64,000 nucleotides of DNA from Tieghemostelium lacteum. Its lineage: Eukaryota; Evosea; Eumycetozoa; Dictyosteliales; Raperosteliaceae. The stretch's first letter is position 1. Every line of letters starts with the position of its first letter. The stretch is from NCBI GenBank assembly GCA_001606155.1, contig LODT01000028.1:1650735-1714734 (forward strand), in the 5' to 3' direction. The notes beneath the pieces were generated by a model. It made no database searches, had not been told where the DNA came from, and was given only the letters and a program-made list of their open reading frames with translations. The position numbers and the translations under genes were made by a program. Of the stretch, positions 57,092 to 64,000 are shown piece by piece.

Positions 57092-59599
57092 ATGAAAAAT
57101 ACACAAATTGTAACACAACAAAGAAATGATATAAGTGAACCACCTGTAGATCAAGATGATATTGAAATACCAGAATTAGAAAAACTACTAGCATGGGATA
57201 TTTATTTTCCCCCAAATAAACCAGCACCAAATTATAAAACTGAATTGAAAGATCTTGAGGATGCAAATTCACAAATGTCAGCTATGGATATGGACAGTGA
57301 TGGAGACGACGATAAATCTCACTCAGTGCAAAAGAAAAGATATGATTTAATTAAACAATTTATTAATCCACTTTATCACTATTATAATAATGTAAGACCT
57401 CCAATATATACAGTAAAAATTTAATATACTTATAAGATGATATCTATACAAATATAGAGGATATATGCACCAGATGATAATAATACAATAGCAATGGATT
57501 ATTTGTTATTGAAAAATGATATATTTAAAAGTTTGAGAGAATTTGATAGATGTTTGAAAAATGAACCAGAGATAGTGTTGGATTGCATAGGTGTTTGCAT
57601 GTATGAGATTATATACAGAAAGTTAAATCAAAGTAAACATCTTAGAAAGAAGATAAAGATTAGGTTATTTAATTTTGAACCTATATTACCACTGAGGAAA
57701 TTGAGAAGTAACCTCATTGGTAAATATGTATCTATTAAAGGTACTGTAATACGTGTTGGTAATGTTAAACCTATGGTAATGGAGATGCAGTTTACATGCT
57801 CAAAATGCAGAGAAGCTATTCACAAGTATTTTCCAGAAGGTAAAGTTCAATTACCTACCGAATGTGTTAAAAAGGGTTGCACCAGTCGTGTTTTTGAACC
57901 TAATAGGTCAACAGCCACCACATGTGATTGGCAAAAGATTAAATTACAAGAGGAGATAGATCAGAGGGAGTCGAGTGGTGCTCCTAGAACAGTAGATTGC
58001 GAGCTCACTGATGATCTAATTGAATTGGTTGTACCAGGAGATGTAGTGACTCTTTCTGGTGTTGTAAAAGTACTAAAATCAGAAGAAAGGGGTCAACAAC
58101 AAAATCGTACAGTTTATCTAATGTATATAGATGTGAATTCAGTGGAATCCAATAAAAAAGGGTCAACCGGGAAATTAGATACAGTAACTTATTCGTTGAA
58201 AGACATGTATGGTATCAAAGAGATTGCAGAGGATCCCAATGTCTTCCAACTTATTGTAAATAGTATATGTCCTGCAATCTATGGACATCATATGGTCAAA
58301 GCAGGTCTGACTTTGGCACTGTTTGGAGGTACTCCAAAAAATAATAGTGCACACAGTGAGAGTAAAAATCGTGTAAATATTCGGTCAGACCCACATGTTT
58401 TGATAGTGGGTGATCCGGGGTTAGGTAAATCTCAAATGTTAAAAGCGGTACAGGCATTGACACCCAGAGGTGTAATGGTATGTGGAGGACTTTCAACTAT
58501 AGCAGGTCTGACAGTTACACTACTAAAAGAACCTGGATCAGGTGACTTTGCTTTGGAGGCTGGTGCTTTAGTCCTCTCCGACCAGGGATGCTGTTTCATT
58601 GACGAATTTGATAAAATGTCAAATGAACATCCAGCACTTTTAGAAGCTATGGAACAACAAAGTGTCAGTATTGCAAAAGCTGGTATTGTTTGTAATCTTC
58701 CTGCTAGAACCTCTGTAATTGCAGCTGCAAATCCAGTTGGAGGCCACTATAATCGTGCCAAAACAGTCTCTGAAAACATTAAAATGAGTCTTCCAGTTCT
58801 ATCAAGATTTGATTTGATTTTTATTCTAATGGATAAACCAAATAGTGATATGGACCAAATTATCTCACATCATATTACTGATCTTCACTCTACTGGATAT
58901 AACGAATCTAATGGTGCAAATCAGAAAAAAAGAAAACATGGTCATCTCAACAACAATAATAATCCATCATTAGGTCAACTAACCCAAAGTGCCTATGATG
59001 ATGAAGGTAAAAGAATTCCACTTAAAGAGAGACTCATAATACGACCTGGTCAACCATTTGATGCTATTACAACCCCTCTTCTCAGAAAATATATAAGCTA
59101 TGCAAAGAAATATGTTCAACCTAGACTAACAGAAGAGGCAGCAGCTGAGATTCAAAGGTTCTATTTAGAACTTAGATCAAAATCCAATAGTTCAGATTCC
59201 ATGCCTGTTACAACTAGACAACTTGAGTCTCTTATTAGACTGTGTGAAGCTCGTGCAAAACTGGAATTAAGAGAACTGGTAACTAAAGAGGATGCCTTAG
59301 ATATCATTGAAATTATGAAAGATGCTCTATTTGATAGTTTTGAAGATGAATATGGTAATATTGATTTTCGTAGAGCAACTGGAATGTCCAAATCCAATCT
59401 GGGTACTAAATACATTTCAATACTCTCCAAAGAGGCTAAAAAGAGAAACTGTAAAGAGTTCTCCAAGGATGAGATTTTCCGTATCATTAAGGAATCAAAA
59501 TTACCTGTTGACTCTTTTGATATGATTATTGAAAATTTGAATTTTCATGGTAGAATTCTTAAAAAAGCTCATAAATATGTAATTGAGACTTTATGTTGA
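57092..59599 (+). CDS. mcm8: MCM8 helicase
   Basis: Exons 57092..57391 and 57458..59599, with a 66-nt intron (GTAAGA...ATAG, phase 0), give 813 residues. MCM8 works with MCM9 in homologous recombination and replication-fork repair. After an acidic N-terminal part comes the OB fold with zinc motif ('CSKC' ... 'CVKKGC') and the MCM8-like 'IKGTVIRVGNVKPM'. Then come the MCM8-like 'IVNSICPAIYGHHMVKAGL' and the AAA+ core: Walker A GDPGLGKS near 415, 'CGGLSTIAGLTVTL', Walker B 'CFIDEFDKMS', sensor 1 'AAANPVGGHY' and arginine finger 'LSRFDLIF'. The Walker A reads GDPGLGKS, as in MCM8 (GDPGLGKS), rather than GDPSTAKS of MCM2-7. A short Asn-rich insert follows the AAA+ core. The C-terminus is a winged-helix-like segment. 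Confidence 0.93.
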
Positions 59600-60502
59600 T
59601 ATTTTTTACCAGTTTTAAACTTCAAACTCATTGATTTCATCAGTCATCTGAGAATTTTAGTGATAATAAAAAAAACAATTAATATATCAACAAATAATAA
59701 TGTAAATAAAATAATCCATTCATTTTAAAAGAGAATTAATTTTAATATTAATTAATTTTGATTTAGATGATAACCCAGTTTTGGAGATTTATTAAATAAG
59801 GAAGAGACAATTGAAGAAATTAAAGATTTGTGAAAACATGTTATAAAGATGACAATGGAATTTTAAATCGTTTAAAGGAAGATAATTTGTGATCAATAAC
59901 CAACATTGGAGGGGAATAATACAAATGAAATGAAGAATTTCTAGTTGCTATAAAAATGTATATTATATTTATTAAATAATCCTTTTAGAGTAGCTGGGAA
60001 AACTCATTTTCAGTGATTTCCAGAATTAAATCAATTTCCAAAAAAACAATTTAAAATTTTACTGTCATTGGATATTGATTAAGCTAATTTGTAATAGTTT
60101 TAAAACTAGATGGCATCTAATATATTTTCAAAATTATAAAAATAAATATTGCTATAAATTACAGAATTTTAGATTTTAACAATATTGCAATATAAATAAA
60201 AAAAATTCTTAATTTTTAATTAGCTAAATCTAGTTGATAGTAAAAATTCCAATAGAATGTATGGAATCATAAAATTTTAATTTTCATCGGTTATATAAAT
60301 AATAAAAAATTTATCAATATACATATCAGTGTAAAAAAAAAAAATTTTCTTACATTTTCAGATTTTTATTTTCCACAATTATTTTATTACCACCCCATCC
60401 ACCTTAAATTTAGTACCAATAGTTTAGTATTATAATTTTATATTATTTAATTATATTTTTAATATATAGTATATTATATTTAAAAGTGAAGGAAGATAGA
60501 GA
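59600..60502. other. Intergenic gap, possible faint coding remnant
   Basis: 903 nt between two plus-strand genes. Around 59765-59900 the plus strand has protein-like runs ('RKRQLKKLKICENML', 'QWNFKSFKGR') interrupted by stops, perhaps a decayed gene, with nothing to identify it. The rest is AT-rich non-coding DNA with poly-A and poly-T runs. Confidence 0.35.
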
Positions 60503-61282
60503 ATGATAGAAGTAAACAATACAAAAAAACCAATTGATATAAGTAAAATACATACATTATTTTTTGATTTGGACAATACATTGTATCCTAAATCATGCGG
60601 ATTAGCTGGACAAGTTAGTAAGAGAATTACACAGTATATGGGTAATATATTACAATTACCAGAGGAACAAGTTGACAAGATCAGAAATCAGTATTATCAA
60701 ACCTATGGATTGACATTGAAAGGTCTGATGCAACATCATTCAGTTGATATTCATCACTATCTAGACTATGTCCACGGTGGACTAGAACTACAAAATTTCT
60801 TAAAGAACGATGACCGTCTTCGTGCAATTCTAGGCAGTATTAATCCACTTATTAAAAAAATCATATTCTCCAATGCCGATTTGGGTCACTGTCAGAGAGT
60901 TATGAAGGCTTTGAATATCAATGATCAATTTGATGGAATTTTGGAGTATTTAGAATTGATGGACTATTCTAAACCTCATCCAACATCCTATCAGATGGCA
61001 ATGAAAAAAGCTCAAACTACTGATCCTTCTGGTTGTGTATTCTTTGACGATGTCGTTGACAATTTAGTAGCTGCAAAAGATGCAGGTTTTATAACTGTAC
61101 TAGTAGGCAGTAGCACTGATAATGTAAATGTAGATTTCTCAATTTCTGAAATTCATGATTTAGTCACTATTTTCCCTCATCTTATTATGCCTCAACATAA
61201 TTTACAGGCTTCAACTTCGGAGATTATTAATACCGCCTCAAGCGAATCCTCAACCTTAATAACTTCAGAGGCTTCATCTTAA
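60503..61282 (+). CDS. HAD-family pyrimidine 5'-nucleotidase (SDT1/PHM8-like)
   Basis: Single exon, 259 residues. The HAD motifs are in order: motif I 'FFDLDNTLYP' with nucleophile Asp22 and acid Asp24; the helical cap 'LPEEQVDKIRNQYYQTYG' and 'YGLTLKGLMQHHSVD', typical of the yeast SDT1 and plant pyrimidine-nucleotidase group; motif II 'IIFSNADLGHC'; motif III Lys in 'DYSKPHPTSYQMAM'; and motif IV 'CVFFDDVVDNLVAAKDAG'. Members dephosphorylate UMP, CMP or lysophosphatidate; which one here is open. The Ser/Thr-rich tail after ~225 is disordered. Cytosolic, with no targeting signal seen. Confidence 0.9.
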   Translation: MIEVNNTKKPIDISKIHTLFFDLDNTLYPKSCGLAGQVSKRITQYMGNILQLPEEQVDKIRNQYYQTYGLTLKGLMQHHSVDIHHYLDYVHGGLELQNFLKNDDRLRAILGSINPLIKKIIFSNADLGHCQRVMKALNINDQFDGILEYLELMDYSKPHPTSYQMAMKKAQTTDPSGCVFFDDVVDNLVAAKDAGFITVLVGSSTDNVNVDFSISEIHDLVTIFPHLIMPQHNLQASTSEIINTASSESSTLITSEASS

Positions 61283-61403
61283 AAATAAAAGTTTGTAAAA
61301 GATCTCTTTTTATCTTAAAAAAATCTTAACTGCCATGTTTGAATTTTTTTTTTTTCATTTTCATTTTTAACAACACAATAAAAATTATAAAATACAAATA
61401 ATA

Positions 61404-62303
61404 ATGGATTTAACAGAACTGGAAAATAAAATTAAAACAGATAAAGAAGAATTACAAGAAATTGAAATACTTTTAGAAGGTGATCCATCAAATCAAGAAT
61501 TAATAACATTACAAAATGATTTGGTTGAGATTATTAAACAATCACAAGAATTATTAACAAATAAACAAAGAGAAAATGAAAATTTAAATAATAATAATAG
61601 TAATAATGAAAATAATAATAACAGTAATAATAATAATGAAAATATAAAATTAGAATCAAAACAAGAAGAAACAATTGTGCCATTAAATTATATAGAGAAT
61701 AATACAATTAAACAAAAATTAAATTCTCAAGATTCAAAATTAGTAGTTGGCTCACAATGTGAGGCACAATATACAGTAGATAATCAATGGTATAGTGCTG
61801 TAATTTCAGAAATTCATAAAGATGGTACTTATACTGTTACCTATACAGAATATGGAAATACCGAATCTCTAGGTTATGATAGAATTAGACCTGCTAATAG
61901 AAATCAGAGACTATTAGCAAATCAAAATTTAGAGGTAAAGAAATATCTTATAGCACCAGATGCAATTAAAGCCATTCCAAAGTCATTAAAGATTCTACCT
62001 GATGACAGTGAAGAGGTAAAAAAACAAAAACAAAAGAAAATTCAGAATATAAAATCTCAGAATCGTCTAAAAATGGTAGAGGAAGAGGGTAAGAAAAAGA
62101 AACAGGTATGGAAGGACTTTCAGAATAAACCTAAAAAAGCAATACCAGGTACATTTACAGATAAAAAGAAAACTAGCATGTTTTCTACAACTTTGAACAT
62201 TAATGGTAAAGTTGGTGTTATTGGTAGTGGAAAAGGAATGACTGAAAGTCAAACATTTAGTGCACTACCAAAAAAAGCTTGTTCCAATGTTACAGGAATA
62301 TAA
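61404..62303 (+). CDS. SPF30/SMNDC1-like Tudor-domain splicing factor
   Basis: Single exon, 299 residues. SPF30 is needed for spliceosome assembly (tri-snRNP joining), and its Tudor domain binds dimethyl-arginine tails of Sm proteins. Residues ~1-60 are a coiled coil ('DLTELENKIKTDKEELQEIE') with the family's 'EILLEGDPSNQELITLQNDL', followed by an Asn/Glu-rich linker. The Tudor domain lies at ~112-165 ('VGSQCEAQYTVDNQWYSAVI', then 'YTVTYTEYGNTESLGYDRIR'), including the aromatic cage residues expected (Trp, Tyr, Tyr). The basic tail ('KKKKQVWKDFQNKPKKA') and 'FSTTLNINGKVGVIGSGKGM' match the C-terminus of the human protein. Confidence 0.92.
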   Translation: MDLTELENKIKTDKEELQEIEILLEGDPSNQELITLQNDLVEIIKQSQELLTNKQRENENLNNNNSNNENNNNSNNNNENIKLESKQEETIVPLNYIENNTIKQKLNSQDSKLVVGSQCEAQYTVDNQWYSAVISEIHKDGTYTVTYTEYGNTESLGYDRIRPANRNQRLLANQNLEVKKYLIAPDAIKAIPKSLKILPDDSEEVKKQKQKKIQNIKSQNRLKMVEEEGKKKKQVWKDFQNKPKKAIPGTFTDKKKTSMFSTTLNINGKVGVIGSGKGMTESQTFSALPKKACSNVTGI

Positions 62304-62706
62304 CAGAGATCTCTTATCGTTTCACAAAAAAAAAAGGAAATTATAATTATATCCCATTCACCCAACTTCAAATAATATTAATCTATTTTTTTTTTATTAT
62401 AATTACAAAAAAAAAAAATTTAACTAGCCAATTACCGTTGTCTATATATATATATATATAAACATCACTCTAGATCACCACACCCTTCTCTCCTAAATTC
62501 ATAAGTATTGGTCCAATGAAAAATAATCATTATGTAAACAAAAATGATAACGAATATCTTTTTTTTTTTCTTTTAAATTCAGTTAATTAAAGCTAGTAGT
62601 AGGGCACAGGGATTAAAAAGAATGATAAATATAAACTATTTAATTATTAATTAGATACAGAAAAGTGTTTTTTTTTTTTTGTTATAAAAAAAGGAATGAA
62701 CATCCA
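62304..62706. other. Convergent gap with TA microsatellite
   Basis: 403 nt between convergent genes. It includes a TA run at 62443..62461 and several poly-A and poly-T tracts. The patch 'gtagtagggcacaggg' near 62597 is GC-richer. No gene seen. Confidence 0.45.
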
Positions 62707-63309
62707 TTACCACAATTGATTGATAAAATTTGAATACTCTTCAACTGTAAAATTGGTATCAGTTTTATCAACTTGTAAAAGAGCATGGTTTGGATTTTCT
62801 TTCTGTGTTATAGAGCTATCAGTGATAGTTGGAGGGTCATCTAGTGTGTTGGTGTCTGTCATAATGATCTCCACTGCTTTTAACTGTCTTTTGAAGTAGA
62901 AGTTTGATGACATCCTTGCTGAAGCCCTAATCATCTTCAAGTAGCTACGGTCTAGCGGTCGTCTTGGTATTCTTTCTTTAACTTTGCAAGTGTATCCATT
63001 ATCAATACCGTGATGATTGTATAGGTGTTTAGTCTTGTTTGTTATACCTAAAATAGTTGATGTTGTACTACGATTTATTCTTTGTCTAATTATTACCGTC
63101 TTTAGATCATTTGCTATTAAAAATTCATCATCAGTGTTTAGTTTATTTTCTGTTGAAATTTCAGATTCATCTTCCAATATTTCATAGTGACCTATTGAAA
63201 TTTCAGATTCATCTTCCAATATTTCACCACATTGACCTATTGAAATTACATATTCATATTCATCTTCCAATATTTCACCATAGTGACCATCTACAACATC
63301 ATTCATCAT
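62707..63309 (-). CDS. Hypothetical 200-residue protein with acidic tandem repeats
   Basis: Single exon from two adjacent ATGs (63309). The N-terminal ~50 residues hold three degenerate repeats around 'YGEILEDE', 'CGEILEDESEISIG' and 'HYEILEDESEISTE', very acidic. The middle is basic: 'VIIRQRINRSTTSTILGITN' and 'KERIPRRPLDRSYLKMIRAS'. The C-terminus is Thr/Asp-rich and ends 'YSNFINQLW'. I recognise no domain. It shares a 122-nt divergent gap with the RUN-domain gene, so the two may be driven from one promoter. Codon use is ordinary and the frame is long for this AT content, so a real gene is likely. Confidence 0.6.
   Translation of the reverse strand: MMNDVVDGHYGEILEDEYEYVISIGQCGEILEDESEISIGHYEILEDESEISTENKLNTDDEFLIANDLKTVIIRQRINRSTTSTILGITNKTKHLYNHHGIDNGYTCKVKERIPRRPLDRSYLKMIRASARMSSNFYFKRQLKAVEIIMTDTNTLDDPPTITDSSITQKENPNHALLQVDKTDTNFTVEEYSNFINQLW
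63154..63288. repeat. Three in-frame tandem repeats, 42 + 45 + 48 nt
   Basis: Units at 63154..63195, 63196..63240 and about 63241..63288 share 'tgaaat' and 'attcatcttccaatatttca'. All lengths are multiples of three, so the frame of the hypothetical gene is kept. Units 1 and 2 are nearly identical over their first ~30 nt, which suggests recent expansion. Confidence 0.8.
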
Positions 63310-63431
63310 TATTTATTTTTGTTTTATCACTTCTAAAAAAATTAAAAAAATTAAAAATACTTAACAAGAAAGATTTTGAGTTTTTTTTTTATGATTATTT
63401 TTGCGATACTGTAAACTTTTGATTTTATTAA

Positions 63432-64000
63432 ATGAATAATCAGAAATCTTATTGGTATCGATCAAATGGGAATCAAGCATGTATGTTTTATATTTGATTT
63501 ATTTATTTACAATGTCTTTAAAGTCTAACTAAATAAATAAAATTAATTTTCAACACTTCTCAAAAACAACCAAAATGAATGACGTCATAAAACCGAAATG
63601 ATTTATACTTCAATAATATCACAGTTGTAAATCAAATCATCTCATCAGAACAAAGAAGAGAATTGATTATCAAATTAAAATTAATTGTAAAACAGACAGT
63701 AACATGTTTCTTTAGTACAAATAAACCATTGACAACTGGAAACCCTGATTCGGAATTGGTGTTATTGGAGTTATGTAATATATTGGAATACTATATATCT
63801 CATAAAATTAAATCATCTACATGCATTTGGAATATCATACAAATGCTACCAGTGTTGGCAACGAAAATCAATCAGAATGATTCAATGATTTTTACCAAAC
63901 CAGTGCAATGGAAAGACGAATTGGATTATATCTACTCTCTCAGTGAGGTTGAATCTGAACAAGGTAGAGCAAGAGCTTTTATCCGTAGATCATTAAATGA
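63432..64000 (+). CDS. RUN-domain protein (partial, 3' end outside window)
   Basis: Exon 1 63432..63480 (MNNQKSYWYRSNGNQA), a 144-nt intron (GTATGT...CACAG, phase 1), and exon 2 63625 to the window edge; about 141 residues visible. Exon 2 has the RUN-domain pattern: 'LIVKQTVTCFFS', 'DSELVLLELCNILEYYISHK', 'STCIWNIIQMLP', and the closing 'SEQGRARAFIRRSLN', which parallels 'GRxRAWIRxALNE' of RUFY, RUNDC and related proteins. RUN domains bind small GTPases (Rab, Rap, Arl) and serve in vesicle traffic. What follows in the missing part (FYVE, PX, TBC or other) cannot be seen. Confidence 0.75.
63579..63588. promoter_or_regulatory. CRE-like palindrome inside intron
   Basis: ATGACGTCAT, the full palindromic site for CREB/ATF-type bZIP factors, lies in the first intron of the RUN-domain gene, about 150 nt from its start codon. 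A perfect 10-bp match with four G/C bases is rare in DNA this AT-rich. Binding is unproven. Confidence 0.35.

Overview
The window reads as nuclear DNA of a dictyostelid social amoeba. It is AT-rich. Genes are compact with short AT-rich introns, mostly about 55-145 nt, usually starting GTAAGT or GTATGT. Proteins carry runs of Asn, Ser and Thr, and homologues of typical amoebozoan genes are present (PTEN-like phosphatase, p67phox-like NADPH oxidase activator, TIG/EGF surface protein, hssA-like mini-gene). The intergenic DNA looks less AT-extreme than I would expect for Dictyostelium discoideum, so another dictyostelid group is likelier; this is inference. I recognise no rRNA, tRNA, CRISPR array or virus-like/LTR element.

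Layout. 1-3.8 kb: 3' part of a GPI-transamidase GAA1 gene (minus, runs off the left edge) divergent from an IQ-DH RhoGEF. 3.9-21.1 kb: a locally expanded, all-minus-strand cluster with two ABCB6/HMT1-like half transporters at its ends and three 1240-1252-residue F-box-like/leucine-rich paralogues between them. Three eroded relics lie in the gaps: one of the ABC gene and two of the F-box family. 22-28.6 kb: a gene-poor patch with a 64-residue membrane protein, a SAM-domain/P-loop NTPase/nuclease gene of Crinkler type, a possibly decayed small gene, cytochrome b5, mitochondrial HemK and a broken leucine-rich gene. 28.6-36.1 kb: TIG/EGF surface protein, SAGA deubiquitinase-module subunit with an RS domain, and a C2 protein. 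36.6-44.1 kb: a 1.8-kilo-residue C2/GRAM protein and an unknown coiled-coil protein. 45-54.3 kb: di-ubiquitin, p67phox-like protein, lysosomal thioesterase, JmjC protein and a small secreted protein. 54.9-64 kb: PTEN-like phosphatase, hssA-like mini-gene, MCM8, HAD pyrimidine nucleotidase, SPF30, an unknown repeat protein, and a RUN-domain gene running off the right edge.

Most genes are unrelated housekeeping or signalling genes on both strands, with no sign of operons. The exception is the 3.9-21.1 kb cluster. There the repeated order ABC / F-box relic / F-box gene, a nearly identical nucleotide-binding half in the two transporters, and paralogues that differ mainly in loops of the C-terminal leucine-rich part point to repeated segmental duplication, gene conversion and loss. 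Gene models with introns were built by eye from splice signals and reading phase; none has transcript support here.
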